Source of the DNA: Dethiobacter sp. | GTDB taxonomy: Bacteria; Bacillota_D; Dethiobacteria; Dethiobacterales; Dethiobacteraceae | Length of the DNA stretch: 50,810 nucleotides | NCBI GenBank assembly: GCA_018333395.1 | Contig: JAGXSQ010000064.1 | Location: 1-50,810, forward strand | Reading direction: 5' to 3' | Position numbers and translations under genes: made by a program | The notes under the pieces: model-generated | Database searches by the model: none | Told to the model about the DNA's origin: nothing | What the model saw: the letters and a program-made list of their open reading frames with translations, nothing else | In this document: positions 1-9,162 of the stretch, in pieces | How the letters are laid out: each line of letters opens with the position of its first letter | Position numbering within the stretch: position 1 is the first letter of the stretch

Positions 1-111
1 GGCCCGCCGCAACGGGGCCAACTCTGGGGCAGGACGGAGCCTCATGTACCCGGCAACCGCCAAGAATACCGTCAAAACAATCAAAAGTAGGGGGAGATGC
101 TTTCTGTCCAC
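1..111 (-). CDS. N-terminus of a membrane-anchored or secreted protein (partial)
   Basis: The first 37 codons of a gene running off the left edge are visible. The GTG start at 111 is preceded by AAGGAGG with good spacing. The residues begin VDRKHLPLLLIVLTVFLAVA, a charged head followed by a hydrophobic segment of about 16 residues, so this is a signal anchor or signal peptide, followed by a proline- and arginine-rich stretch. No family can be named from so little. It lies downstream of hup but behind a terminator, so it probably has its own promoter. Confidence 0.55.
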   Translation of the reverse strand, partial: MDRKHLPLLLIVLTVFLAVAGYMRLRPAPELAPLRRA

Positions 112-206
112 TTCTTTTCCTCCTTCATCATGCTGCGCCTGTATAGTATGAGAAGTAAGAAGAAGTTTTATTCGCGCACCTTTCCCGCTACTCCCTGCTT
201 TCACGG

Positions 207-235
207 AAAAAAGACCAAGCCCAGAAGGCCTGATC
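207..235 (-). terminator. Rho-independent terminator after hup
   Basis: On the minus strand GATCAGGCC and GGCTTGGTC form a 9-bp stem (two wobble pairs) around the loop TTCTG, followed directly by six T. It lies 29 bp past the hup stop and would end the spoVB-mazG-hup transcript. Confidence 0.75.
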
Positions 236-263
236 CTTGAGTCCGCCTATGTAATAGAAAAAC

Positions 264-536
264 CTATCTTACGGTATCCTTTAGTGCCTTGCCTGCCTTA
301 AAGACCGGAGCTTTCACCGCGGCAATTTTAATCGCCGCACCGGTGGCGGGATTGCGGCCTTCACGCTCTTTGCGGTCACGGACATCAAAAGTGCCAAAGC
401 CGATAATCTGCACCTTGTCTCCTTTAGACAAAGCTTCCGTGATTCCGTCAAAAACAGCGCTAACAACCTTCTCTGTGTCTTTTTTTGTCATACCCGCTTT
501 TTCAGCGACGACACTTACTAACTCAGATTTATTCAC
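264..536 (-). CDS. hup: DNA-binding protein HU (90 aa)
   Basis: This is the histone-like nucleoid protein HU, a dimer that bends DNA without sequence specificity. The 90 residues match the normal family length. The conserved core GFGTFDVRDRKEREGRNP and the C-terminal VKAPVFKAGKALKDTV are plainly visible. The chosen start is GTG at 536 because it has a perfect AGGAGG seven bases upstream and gives the usual N-terminus (VNKSELV). There is no stop codon between mazG and this gene, so the same frame also encodes it as the C-terminus of a 605-residue MazG-HU polypeptide. Both products are possible. The strong internal ribosome site argues that free HU is made. Confidence 0.93.
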   Translation of the reverse strand: MNKSELVSVVAEKAGMTKKDTEKVVSAVFDGITEALSKGDKVQIIGFGTFDVRDRKEREGRNPATGAAIKIAAVKAPVFKAGKALKDTVR

Positions 537-2081
537 CGTCTTGCCTCCTGTTACCAAAGTTTGAGACTGGCGTTTGTTATGGGTATTTTCGCTGAATCTT
601 TCATAATTCCTTCCTGGAATCAAAGGTTTTTTGCCCTGAAAGAAGCTTTTGGCTTCTTCCCACCATTCATCAAGTTGCGGCAGTGAGAAGGCGTCCATCT
701 CGCCCCCTTCGTTTTTAGCTTTTTTTTCCACATAACAGATCCGCTGATAGAATTTAGACGTACTCCCTGCCAAGGCCTGCTCCGCATCAACATTCAGGAA
801 ACGGGAAACATTGACAACCGCAAAGAGCAGATCCCCCAGCTCTTCCTCTATTTTTACCCTGTCCTGCGCCTGATATGCATCTTGCAGTTCTTTTAACTCC
901 TCTACCATCTTCTCCCAGGATCCACTCACCTCGGGCCAGTCAAACCCGACAGAGGAAGCCTGCCGTTGCAATTTCTGCGCTCTCAGCAGCGCCGGTAAGC
1001 CTCTCTCCAGTGTAAACAGTGATTGCCGGTCGGCTTTCTCTGTCTGTTTGAGCCGCTGCCAGCTTTTGGACACCTCTTTGGCTGTCAGAGCAACAGACCG
1101 GCCGAAAACGTGGGGATGGCGGCGAATAAGTTTTTCGGTAATGCCGGCCACGCTGTCATAAAAAGAAAACGCCTCCCTTTCAGCGGCAATCTGACAGTGA
1201 AAGACGATCTGCAAAAGCAGATCTCCCAACTCCTCACAAAGCTCAGAGTCCTCCCCTTCATCAATAGCACCCAGTACCTCATAAGTCTCTTCCAGCAAGT
1301 AGGGCTTCAGGGTTCGGTGGTCCTGTTCAAGGTCCCAAGGACAGCCTTCTTCACTACGCAGGTGACGCATGACACGCAGCAGATCCTGTACCCCGCAGCT
1401 AACGAGAGGCGGCAGGTAAAAAGTGGTCAGGTGATCAATAAACTTTAGGCGGTCAATTTTGTAGAGTGGCCTAACCACCTTTCTTTTTCCTGCCGGCAGG
1501 CCGGCGCCGCGGATAGCGGTCACCGGATGGTCTGGCGGGTACAGCGTCAGCAACTGCAGCTTCATTCTGGAGGCGGCCGGCCTGTTATAGGCCTGCATGA
1601 CGAGCACATGTTTATCGGGATGGTCGAGAAGCTTGTCCGGCTGCAAGGCGTCAAGCACGACCAGAGCTTCTTCCCTGGGCAGACTAAGTTCAGCCGTCAC
1701 TGCCTCCACAAAAGAAACAGCTGGCAAACGTCGGCAGCAGACGCCGGCAGAGGACGCCAAGGACTGGATGATCTCCACCGTCCTTTCGGCCAGGCACGCG
1801 CTGCCGGGCACAGCATAGGCCACCTCACCGTGCCGCCGTGCCGCATTCAGAATGAACCAGGCTATCTGGCGGTACGCTTCTTCAAACGTAGCGGACTTTT
1901 GGTAGATAACGTCCAGCGCCTGATAAGCAATGCGGTAGCGGTCAAGCATAGCCAGCGCCGGATGCCGTGCCGTGCGGACGTATACTTTTTTTACCCTCTT
2001 AAGTAACGCGAGTGCTCTGATGGTCAGCGCCTGCGGGTCGCCGGGGCCAAGACCGACTAAATATACAGTGCCCATCGTCAT
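264..2081 (-). CDS. mazG: MazG family nucleotide pyrophosphohydrolase (YabN type), in frame with HU
   Basis: The protein has an N-terminal tetrapyrrole-methylase-like domain (about residues 4-220, starting VYLVGLGPGDPQALTIRAL) and two MazG domains (about 235-310 and 385-445). Both MazG domains carry the metal-binding acidic pattern, as in EETYEVLGAIDEGED...EELGDLLLQIVFH and VEELKEL...IEEELGDLLFAVVN. The family hydrolyses NTPs to NMP and pyrophosphate and cleans nucleotide pools. The MazG part should end near residue 475, but the frame stays open through about 40 linker residues into HU, giving 605 residues in total. The start ATG overlaps the spoVB stop as ATGA; a second ATG two codons later is also possible. 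The spoVB-mazG-hup order is as in Bacillus and Clostridia. Confidence 0.88.
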   Translation of the reverse strand: MTMGTVYLVGLGPGDPQALTIRALALLKRVKKVYVRTARHPALAMLDRYRIAYQALDVIYQKSATFEEAYRQIAWFILNAARRHGEVAYAVPGSACLAERTVEIIQSLASSAGVCCRRLPAVSFVEAVTAELSLPREEALVVLDALQPDKLLDHPDKHVLVMQAYNRPAASRMKLQLLTLYPPDHPVTAIRGAGLPAGKRKVVRPLYKIDRLKFIDHLTTFYLPPLVSCGVQDLLRVMRHLRSEEGCPWDLEQDHRTLKPYLLEETYEVLGAIDEGEDSELCEELGDLLLQIVFHCQIAAEREAFSFYDSVAGITEKLIRRHPHVFGRSVALTAKEVSKSWQRLKQTEKADRQSLFTLERGLPALLRAQKLQRQASSVGFDWPEVSGSWEKMVEELKELQDAYQAQDRVKIEEELGDLLFAVVNVSRFLNVDAEQALAGSTSKFYQRICYVEKKAKNEGGEMDAFSLPQLDEWWEEAKSFFQGKKPLIPGRNYERFSENTHNKRQSQTLVTGGKTVNKSELVSVVAEKAGMTKKDTEKVVSAVFDGITEALSKGDKVQIIGFGTFDVRDRKEREGRNPATGAAIKIAAVKAPVFKAGKALKDTVR

Positions 2082-3700
2082 CTCCTCAGTAAATGCAGTT
2101 TTTCCGCCAACCTCGCCAGCCCGGGACCAATCCGCGGCACCATTTCCAGGTCAGCCCGACGTACAGCACCGAGGAGAAAAAGCAGGCTGCCGTAAACAAA
2201 AACGCCGCCTAATACAGAGATGAGGGTAGTCAGCGCACTGGCGCGATAGACACCGGCAACGTTCAGGGCCGCTTCCAGAGGGTCAAACAGCGACTGGATG
2301 GCCACACCCATCCCGAGCGCAGCCAAGCCAGGCTTAAACAAGGTGTCTATCGGTCGCAGCGGCAACGCAATAAAGAGTTGCACTTTACGCAGGCTGAGCA
2401 GGGCGGCCACAGCGAACCCAGCCACCGTAGCCAGTGCCGCCCCCTGGATGTGCAGTGCCGGTACAGCCGTTAAGATCCATGTCAGGACCGTCTTAACGAG
2501 CGCCCCACAAAGCAGGCTGATAACCGGCTCAGATGTCCGCCCGAGTCCTTGAAGTATCCCGGCAGTCGTCTGGTAAAGCGTCAAAAAAACAACGCTGCCG
2601 GCCATTACCGCCAGCACCGCACCGGCCTCGGCATTGCGAAAGAGCAAGACTGTTAGCGGTTCAGCCAGTAAGTACAGACCTACGCTGGCCGGAAGTCCCA
2701 GAAGCAGCGTCATCCTGACGGCCAGAAACGACCGCTCCTGCACGAGACGCCGCCGCTGCAGCGCCATAGCCTCCGAAATAGCAGGAACCAGAGAAACGGC
2801 CAGCGCTACTGTAATAATCGTGGGTATATGAACCAACGGCGTGGCCATACCTGTCAGCTGACCATAAAGCGCCGTGGCGCGGGCCGTGTCAAAGCCGGCG
2901 TAATGGAGACGTTGCGGCACAATGGAAAGGTCCACAAGCGAAATCATCGGCATCACCATACTGCCTAGGGTAATCGGCAGTGATAAAGCAAAAATCTTAT
3001 GGACAACGGTCAGATAAGAGCCTTCCTCCGGCTTAAGCTGCTGCTGTTCGAGTCGTCTAAAAAATTCGCCGCGCCGGCGCTGCCAAATAAACATTAGGAC
3101 CAACAAACCAAAGAAGGCCCCCGCCACTGCGCCGAAACTGGCTCCCGCCGCCGCCTGCTCTAGGCCGCGTGGCAGCAGCAGCGCCACCAGCAGCAGCGCC
3201 ACCGTCACACGGGCCAACTGCTCTACTATTTGTGAAATAGCTGTCGGTATCATTTGTTGCTGCCCCTGGAAAAAACCGCGATAGGCGGACATGACTGTAA
3301 CGAAAAAAATGGCCGGAGCAATGCTGGCCAGCGGAAGATAGGCCCGAGGGTCACGCGCTATGCTGCTGGCGAAAAGAGGCGCTCCCAGGTACATGCCTAC
3401 GGAAACGACCAGCCCCGACAGGGCCAATAAAGCGAGCGCCACCCGGAAAATGCGGTAGGCAGCATGGTAGTTGCCTTTGGCCAGGTTTTCGGATACAAGT
3501 TTGGAAATAGCCAGCGGAATCCCCGCCGTGGAAAGAGCCAACAACGCGCCATAAACCGGGTAAGCCATCTGGAACAGGCCGACACCTTCATCCGCAATCA
3601 GCATCGCCAGCACCACCCGGAAAAAAGCGCCGACAAGACGCGAAGAAAAGCCGGCCAGCGTCAGGATGGCCGCACCCTTAATGAAAGACTGCCTGGTCAA
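2078..3700 (-). CDS. spoVB: Stage V sporulation protein B / MOP-superfamily lipid II flippase-like protein
   Basis: This polytopic membrane protein of about 540 residues has many hydrophobic helices and the family start QSFIKGAAILTLAGFSSRLVG. SpoVB belongs to the MATE/MOP polysaccharide-export family and is needed for spore cortex peptidoglycan, probably by flipping lipid-linked precursors. The frame is open back to a TTG at 3736, but that codon lies almost on the transcription start expected from a TATAAT at 3746-3751. I prefer the TTG at 3700, which follows GGGGTGAG. The end overlaps the mazG start by four bases, so the two are translationally coupled. Confidence 0.88.
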   Translation of the reverse strand: MTRQSFIKGAAILTLAGFSSRLVGAFFRVVLAMLIADEGVGLFQMAYPVYGALLALSTAGIPLAISKLVSENLAKGNYHAAYRIFRVALALLALSGLVVSVGMYLGAPLFASSIARDPRAYLPLASIAPAIFFVTVMSAYRGFFQGQQQMIPTAISQIVEQLARVTVALLLVALLLPRGLEQAAAGASFGAVAGAFFGLLVLMFIWQRRRGEFFRRLEQQQLKPEEGSYLTVVHKIFALSLPITLGSMVMPMISLVDLSIVPQRLHYAGFDTARATALYGQLTGMATPLVHIPTIITVALAVSLVPAISEAMALQRRRLVQERSFLAVRMTLLLGLPASVGLYLLAEPLTVLLFRNAEAGAVLAVMAGSVVFLTLYQTTAGILQGLGRTSEPVISLLCGALVKTVLTWILTAVPALHIQGAALATVAGFAVAALLSLRKVQLFIALPLRPIDTLFKPGLAALGMGVAIQSLFDPLEAALNVAGVYRASALTTLISVLGGVFVYGSLLFLLGAVRRADLEMVPRIGPGLARLAEKLHLLRR

Positions 3701-3745
3701 ATACTCACCCCGGTCTGTATAACGGTTTTTAGCCAATTTACCAAC

Positions 3746-3751
3746 ATTATA
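3746..3751 (-). promoter_or_regulatory. -10 element upstream of spoVB
   Basis: The minus strand reads TATAAT here, 46 bases before the preferred spoVB start. No good -35 box is visible at the expected distance, so this is a weak or differently activated promoter at best. Confidence 0.35.
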
Positions 3752-3806
3752 ACACAGTCCCCGGAAATATCCACCTAGGAAATCGCCCTATAATTTCCTG
3801 CGCCAT

Positions 3807-3832
3807 TAAAAAACGGCAGCACCGCCGCCGCT
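3807..3832 (-). terminator. Probable terminator after spoVT
   Basis: A minus-strand GC-rich hairpin (CGGCG...TGCCG) is followed by six T, 28 bp past the spoVT stop. The stem is short, about five pairs. Confidence 0.5.
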
Positions 3833-3859
3833 TTGCTAACCTCAGTTGTTGCCTACTGC

Positions 3860-4414
3860 TTACTGTTCCATTTGTTTGGCCAGAAACCCTGCCGCCGTCT
3901 CCACCAACTTTAGCTCCAAGTCGCTCATCTTGGCGTCTTTCTCTCTGCTGGCCAGAATAACGGCCCCTATCGGATCCCCCTCCGAAATGATGGGGGCGAT
4001 AGCCTCACTGAAAAACTTAGGCGCGCCGTCCTCATCTGCCTCCTTATAGAACTTATGCTCCGCCGTATTGCTTATGAGCACGCTTTTGCGTGATTCCATT
4101 ACTTTTTCCACTGCAGGAGAGAGCGGCCGATTCACAAATTCCTTCTTAGGAGCCCCGGCTGCCGCAATAATGGTATCCCTGTCGGCAATCAATGCCGCAT
4201 GCCCCATCGCCTCATGGAGAGAGTCGGCATATTCCTGGGCAAATTCGCCCAGCTCACCGATCGGTGAATATTTTTTCAGGATCACCTCACCGTCTCGGTC
4301 GACAAAAATCTCAAGCGGGTCGCCTTCGCGGATCTTCAGCGTCCTGCGAATCTCTTTGGGGATTACGACACGCCCCAAGTCATCAATCCTACGGACAATC
4401 CCTGTCGCCTTCAC
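3860..4414 (-). CDS. spoVT: Stage V sporulation protein T (AbrB-type regulator)
   Basis: The protein has 184 residues. The N-terminal 50 form a swapped-hairpin AbrB DNA-binding domain (KATGIVRRIDDLGRVVIPKEIRRTL). The rest is a GAF-like domain ending in a helix (KLVETAAGFLAKQMEQ). SpoVT controls late forespore (sigma-G) genes and spore germination properties. The GTG start at 4414 follows the ribosome site AAGGGGGGAAA. Length and domain layout match the family fully, and its place between mfd and spoVB is conserved. A sigma-G-like promoter lies upstream. Confidence 0.95.
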   Translation of the reverse strand: MKATGIVRRIDDLGRVVIPKEIRRTLKIREGDPLEIFVDRDGEVILKKYSPIGELGEFAQEYADSLHEAMGHAALIADRDTIIAAAGAPKKEFVNRPLSPAVEKVMESRKSVLISNTAEHKFYKEADEDGAPKFFSEAIAPIISEGDPIGAVILASREKDAKMSDLELKLVETAAGFLAKQMEQ

Positions 4415-4466
4415 GCCACATTTCCCCCCTTTTTTTGCATCGAATTACAGCCTTAGCCTCTGATCA

Positions 4467-4496
4467 TAGTATATATCAAGGGAAAATGTTTTATTC
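4467..4496 (-). promoter_or_regulatory. Sigma-G-like promoter of spoVT
   Basis: The minus strand has GAATA (-35, 4492-4496), an 18-base spacer and TATACTA (-10, 4467-4473). This fits the known sigma-G pattern (GNATR, 17-18 bases, CATNNTA) with one mismatch. spoVT is a forespore sigma-G gene in Bacillus, so the assignment agrees with biology, but it is inferred from sequence only. Confidence 0.5.
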
Positions 4497-4525
4497 ATAA
4501 GCCTGAGACGAAGAGCAAAGTTTTG

Positions 4526-5470
4526 CTACAATTTGTACGTGATGGAGGCCTGTTGACGCAGATTGCTAAAATAAGCCTCAAATTCTGTTTCTGCCACCAT
4601 CCTAGTTACCTCGTCCCTGACTTCCTCGAAGCTCTTTTCCGTTGCATCTGTGCGACTGTGCACCTTAATGAGGTGCCAGCCAAACGGTGACTTCACCGGC
4701 TGGGAGATCTCTCCCACGGAAAGCGCCTTGGCGCCGGCCATAAAATCAGCATCAAAATCCTGGGTGTCAACCGGGATTTGGCCCAAGCTACCCCGGTTCA
4801 CCTTCGCGCTCGGGTCTGTCGATAGTTCTTCTGCCAGCGCCGCAAAGTCCTCGCCGGCCAGCAATCTTTCCCGGACAGACAGCGCCGCCTCCAGAGACTC
4901 AGAGAGAATATGACTTGCCTCCAGCATAGCCGGGACTTTGGCTAAATCAGGGTTTTCAGCCCAAAAAGCACGCACGCGCTCTTCGGTCAGTTGCCCGAGG
5001 AAGAAATTATAAAGCTTATCCGCATAGACACTGATGCTAACAATATCCCGCAACTCGCTTTCATCAATCTTTAGTTCCGACATTCTCCTGCTTAATTCTT
5101 CTTCCGGACCAACCATAGCCACTAACTCGGCTTTGGTCTGCTGGTAAAAAGCATCTGCTTCTTCGGCAGAAACCTGCAACCCATGCTGAATAGCGGCTTG
5201 CTTGATTAGCATGCTGCTCACCATGCTGTCCAGGATTCGTTGTTCCATGGCCGCACGACTCTCTTTATCGCCAAGCATCTGGTCCAGTTGCGGCATAAAC
5301 AGACGCATGATACTAGTGTACTGATCAAACTGCGTGCGCGTGACTTTTTCCCCGTTTACCTCAGCGACAACCTTGTTGCCGCCGTTACCAACTGTCAACG
5401 CTATCACCAGTGCTATCGCCAGGCACAAAACTAATGCACCCCACTGGAGGAGATGCCGCCTATTAAACAT
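4526..5470 (-). CDS. Membrane-anchored PpiC-type peptidyl-prolyl isomerase (PrsA/SurA-like foldase)
   Basis: The protein has 314 residues from ATG 5470 (ribosome site AAAGGAAGG); the frame is open further upstream, but those codons overlap mfd. Residues about 10-28 form one hydrophobic anchor. A SurA-N-like chaperone region follows (VVAEVNGEKVTRTQFDQY). The parvulin rotamase domain lies near residues 175-275 (EASHILSESLEAAL, then GSLGQIP, FGWHLIKVHSRTD). There is no convincing lipobox cysteine, unlike Bacillus PrsA, so it is probably held by its N-terminal helix outside the membrane. It lies just downstream of mfd, a common clostridial arrangement. Confidence 0.85.
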   Translation of the reverse strand: MFNRRHLLQWGALVLCLAIALVIALTVGNGGNKVVAEVNGEKVTRTQFDQYTSIMRLFMPQLDQMLGDKESRAAMEQRILDSMVSSMLIKQAAIQHGLQVSAEEADAFYQQTKAELVAMVGPEEELSRRMSELKIDESELRDIVSISVYADKLYNFFLGQLTEERVRAFWAENPDLAKVPAMLEASHILSESLEAALSVRERLLAGEDFAALAEELSTDPSAKVNRGSLGQIPVDTQDFDADFMAGAKALSVGEISQPVKSPFGWHLIKVHSRTDATEKSFEEVRDEVTRMVAETEFEAYFSNLRQQASITYKL

Positions 5471-5510
5471 CCGAGCCCTTCCTTTCAAACTCAATTTGGG
5501 TACACCCTCA

Positions 5511-8500
5511 TTATAAGTGAGCGGCCGTTCTTTTGACAAGCCCTTTCAGTTCGTTAAAAAGTTCCAAAAGTAACGAGACCTTCTCCCCACCAGCGCGCCC
5601 CTCCGCCCGTAACGTGAGGACCATTTGCTTGCCTGACTGAGCCGTCAGTTTTCCCTGCCATCTCCTAGCAGCGGCCAGCAAAGCGCCGCTTTCCGGATGT
5701 CGTGCCGGGTAAAAGCGGACAACGACCTCTTTCTTTTCTTCGCTGATGGTTGCTACACCTATTTCCGCCGACAGCACCCGGAGATCGGCCACCCGGAGCA
5801 GGTTTTCGGCGGCAGCAGGTAGAGGACCGAAGCGGTCGTGCAGTTCCTCCCTGATTTCCTGCACCACTTCCGTCTCCCGCACTGCCGCTATCTTCTGGTA
5901 AAAAACAATCTTCTGGCGCGCATCGGCGATATAAGCTGCCGGCAGAAAAGCGTCCACGCTTATTTCCACACGCGGCAGGACAGACGCTTCCTGTTGCTTT
6001 CCCTGATAGGTGCGGACAGCTTCCTCCAGCAGTTTGACATACAGATCAAACCCAATGGCCATGACAAAGCCATGCTGCTCCGGCCCCAGAATGTTGCCAG
6101 CACCGCGGATTTCCAGGTCACGAAGAGCAATTTTAAACCCGGAACCCAGTTCGGTAAATTCTCTGATAGCCTGCAGCCGCTTTTCGGACGCTTCCGTCAG
6201 GACTTTCTCTTTTTGATAGGTCAGATAGCAATAGGCAATGCGGTTGGATCGACCTACCCGGCCGCGCAACTGGTATAGTTGGGAAAGGCCAAATTTATCC
6301 GCTTCGTTGATAATAATCGTGTTGACGTTTGGAATGTCGAGTCCTGCCTCCACGATGGTCGTGGTCAGCAAAATATCGTACTGACCATTAAGAAATTCCA
6401 GCATCACCGTCTCTAACTGCTCCTCTGGCATTTGTCCGTGCGCCACAGCAATTCTCGCTTCCGGCAGCAGTTGCTGCAGGTAGGTGGACCATTTTCCAAT
6501 TGTCCCCACCCGATTGTGAACAAAATACGCCTGGCCACCGCGGGCCATTTCCCGCAGCAACGCTTCGCGAACCAGCATATCCGCATACTCCAGTACATAC
6601 GTTTGAATGGGATAACGATTCTCCGGCGGCGTTTCAATGACACTCATATCCCGAACCCCGACCAGAGACATATGCAAAGTTCGCGGTATAGGGGTAGCCG
6701 TCATCGTCAGAACATCCACATTTTGTCTCAGCATTTTGATTTTTTCCTTATGGAGCACCCCAAAACGCTGCTCTTCATCAATAATCAACAGGCTGAGGTC
6801 GTGGAAACGCACATCACGGGAAAGCAGGCGGTGTGTACCGACAATAATGTCCGCACGTCCTTCGCGCAGGTTTCGTAAAGTTTCTTTTTGCTCCGCAGCG
6901 CTGCTGAAACGGCTGAGAATCGCCACGTTGACCGGGAAACCGGCAAACCGCTCCAGAAAATTGCGGTAATGCTGCTGAGCCAGCACAGTGGTGGGCACAA
7001 GAAACGCCACCTGCTTGCCATCCATCACCGCCTTAAAGGCGGCGCGCAAGGCAACTTCCGTCTTGCCAAAGCCAACATCGCCGCAAAGCAGTCGGTCCAT
7101 CGGCCGGCTTTTTTCCATGTCTTCCTTGACTTCCACCGTTGCCTGCAACTGATCCACCGTTTCCTCATAGGGGAAAGCGGCCTCAAAATCTTTTTGCCAA
7201 GGCTGATCGGCCGAAAAAGCATAGCCGGGGACCGTTTCCCGGGAGGCGTAGAGCGCTAGGAGTTCCCTGGCCAATTCCTGGATGGAGGCCTGAATCCGTG
7301 CCTTGACCCGGTTCCATTCTCCGCCTCCGAGAGCATAAAGTTTCGGACTTTTACCTTCGACACCGATATATTTGCGTACGGCGTCAATCTGTTCTACGGG
7401 AATGTACAACTTATCGTTACCGGCATACTGGATATACAGGTAGTCGCGGTGCGTGCCCCCTACATCCAAAGTGCGAAGGCCCAGGTACTGGCCGATACCG
7501 TGTTGTTCATGGACAACATGATCGCCGACCGCCAACTCCTGGTAGTCCGCAAGACGGAGCCCTTCTTTTCCTTTTAGGCGACGCTGTTTTTTCCGCTGCG
7601 GCAAAATGTCCTGTTCCGTCAGGACAGCAAGTTTAATAGCAGGCAACACAAAGCCGCCGTCTAGGCTGCCCGGCAGCATGACGACCGTCCGCGGCTGAAA
7701 GTCCGGGTCTTTGGCAGCGTGGCTGGCCGGAATTCCTCGGCCGGTCAGCACTTCGGCAAGACTGGCGCTCCGCTCGCGTGAAGAAGTAAGAATTACTGTC
7801 CGGTACCCCATGCTGCGCCAGTGAGACACCTCCCCGCCGAATAGTTCCCATTGCCCAAGAAAGCGGGGCGCTGGCTGAGCAGCAAGAGAGAAGCTCTGCC
7901 GGTAAGGGCGGGAGGGTAGGTTCTGGACAAATTGAGAAAAAGATACCAGCATCTGTTTCGCCTCCGCCAGCAGCTGCCGGTAATCCCAGGTCAAATCTGC
8001 CTGCCCAGCCAGTAACTCGCCCTGTACCAGCAGAGTGCTCTGCGCCTCGCGCAGTTCCCCAGCCAACCGTTGTGCTGTTTGTTCGCAACGCAACGGGTCA
8101 TCGATAAAAAGCAGCGCCTCCTCTGGGAAATAAGTCAAAAATGAGGCTGTCTCGGAGTAAAAATAGGGCAGATACTGGTCAATCCCGGGGAAGTAGCCTT
8201 CCTCACGCAATTTTTCCAGGTGCTCTCTTACTCTTTCGCCCAGACGCCCCGGCACTGGTTGTTCCTTCCCTTGACGGGCCCGTCCTTCCGCAGCCTGCAG
8301 TTCCCGGGATAGTAACCTAGCCGCCCGTTCCCGCTCCGCAGAGCCGACGACTACTTCCCTGGCCGGAGACAGCTGCAGTATGGGCCTTCTTTCAGAGGAA
8401 CGTTGGGTGCGCGGGTCAAAAGCGCGGACAGAGTCCACCGTATCACCCGAAAATTCTATCCGGTAAGGGAGATCGTCCCCCACGGGAAAGACGTCCACAA

Positions 8501-9044
8501 TGCCGCCGCGGACAGATAGTTGGCCGGGCACTTCCACCATAGCGGTGTATTCGTAGCCGGCAGCCAGCAAAGTAGCTAGCAGGCTATCCCGCACCTGTTC
8601 ATCCCCGGCCCGTAGCGTAACGCTAAACTCCCGCCAGCGGTCTGGCGGCAGCATCTTGCTTAAAACGCCGCCAACAGTAGTAACGACAACCGGTTTTTCC
8701 TGTCTCTCCAGAAGCTTCATGACCGCGACGCGTTGTTGCTGCACATCACCGCTCTCCGACAGGATATTGCAGTATGACAGCATCTCTTTTCCAGGAAAAA
8801 AGAAAACTTCTTCCTCGCCCAGGACGGCCAACAGATCTTCGTAGATTTTTCCCGCCCGCAGAGTATCAGCAGCCACAACCAGCACCGGACGTTCTGTCCG
8901 CAGGCGAATAGCAGCCATCAGTAGCGCACGGGCGCTGCCATCGAAACCATAAAGCAGCTGGGATCTTGTTTTCCTGGCCAACGCCTCAAAAAAATTATCC
9001 ATTCCGGGCAGCGCCTGCATCTCCAGGGCCACTTTTTTCAGCAC
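5511..9044 (-). CDS. mfd: Transcription-repair coupling factor Mfd
   Basis: This large DNA translocase of 1177 residues removes RNA polymerase stalled at lesions and recruits UvrA. Domains in order are a UvrB-like N-terminus (about 1-330), the RNA-polymerase-interacting CarD-like domain (DYQELAVGDHVVHEQHGIGQ, near 500), superfamily 2 helicase motifs (LLCGDVGFGKTEVALRA near 645; DEEQRFGV; TATPIPRTLHMS; QLRGRVGRSNR) and a C-terminal TRCF domain. Length and motifs are complete. The start is the ATG at 9044. It follows fin, as in Bacillus. Confidence 0.97.
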   Translation of the reverse strand: MLKKVALEMQALPGMDNFFEALARKTRSQLLYGFDGSARALLMAAIRLRTERPVLVVAADTLRAGKIYEDLLAVLGEEEVFFFPGKEMLSYCNILSESGDVQQQRVAVMKLLERQEKPVVVTTVGGVLSKMLPPDRWREFSVTLRAGDEQVRDSLLATLLAAGYEYTAMVEVPGQLSVRGGIVDVFPVGDDLPYRIEFSGDTVDSVRAFDPRTQRSSERRPILQLSPAREVVVGSAERERAARLLSRELQAAEGRARQGKEQPVPGRLGERVREHLEKLREEGYFPGIDQYLPYFYSETASFLTYFPEEALLFIDDPLRCEQTAQRLAGELREAQSTLLVQGELLAGQADLTWDYRQLLAEAKQMLVSFSQFVQNLPSRPYRQSFSLAAQPAPRFLGQWELFGGEVSHWRSMGYRTVILTSSRERSASLAEVLTGRGIPASHAAKDPDFQPRTVVMLPGSLDGGFVLPAIKLAVLTEQDILPQRKKQRRLKGKEGLRLADYQELAVGDHVVHEQHGIGQYLGLRTLDVGGTHRDYLYIQYAGNDKLYIPVEQIDAVRKYIGVEGKSPKLYALGGGEWNRVKARIQASIQELARELLALYASRETVPGYAFSADQPWQKDFEAAFPYEETVDQLQATVEVKEDMEKSRPMDRLLCGDVGFGKTEVALRAAFKAVMDGKQVAFLVPTTVLAQQHYRNFLERFAGFPVNVAILSRFSSAAEQKETLRNLREGRADIIVGTHRLLSRDVRFHDLSLLIIDEEQRFGVLHKEKIKMLRQNVDVLTMTATPIPRTLHMSLVGVRDMSVIETPPENRYPIQTYVLEYADMLVREALLREMARGGQAYFVHNRVGTIGKWSTYLQQLLPEARIAVAHGQMPEEQLETVMLEFLNGQYDILLTTTIVEAGLDIPNVNTIIINEADKFGLSQLYQLRGRVGRSNRIAYCYLTYQKEKVLTEASEKRLQAIREFTELGSGFKIALRDLEIRGAGNILGPEQHGFVMAIGFDLYVKLLEEAVRTYQGKQQEASVLPRVEISVDAFLPAAYIADARQKIVFYQKIAAVRETEVVQEIREELHDRFGPLPAAAENLLRVADLRVLSAEIGVATISEEKKEVVVRFYPARHPESGALLAAARRWQGKLTAQSGKQMVLTLRAEGRAGGEKVSLLLELFNELKGLVKRTAAHL

Positions 9045-9162
9045 TCTGTCCTCCCCCAGACTTTGAGCCGGCTTGTTCTCTTGCAGGCTATGAACACAAA
9101 TTAGGCCCTGTCACATGCAAGGCCTTAACGGACTGAACCAGAACCAATTTTCGGCAGACAAC

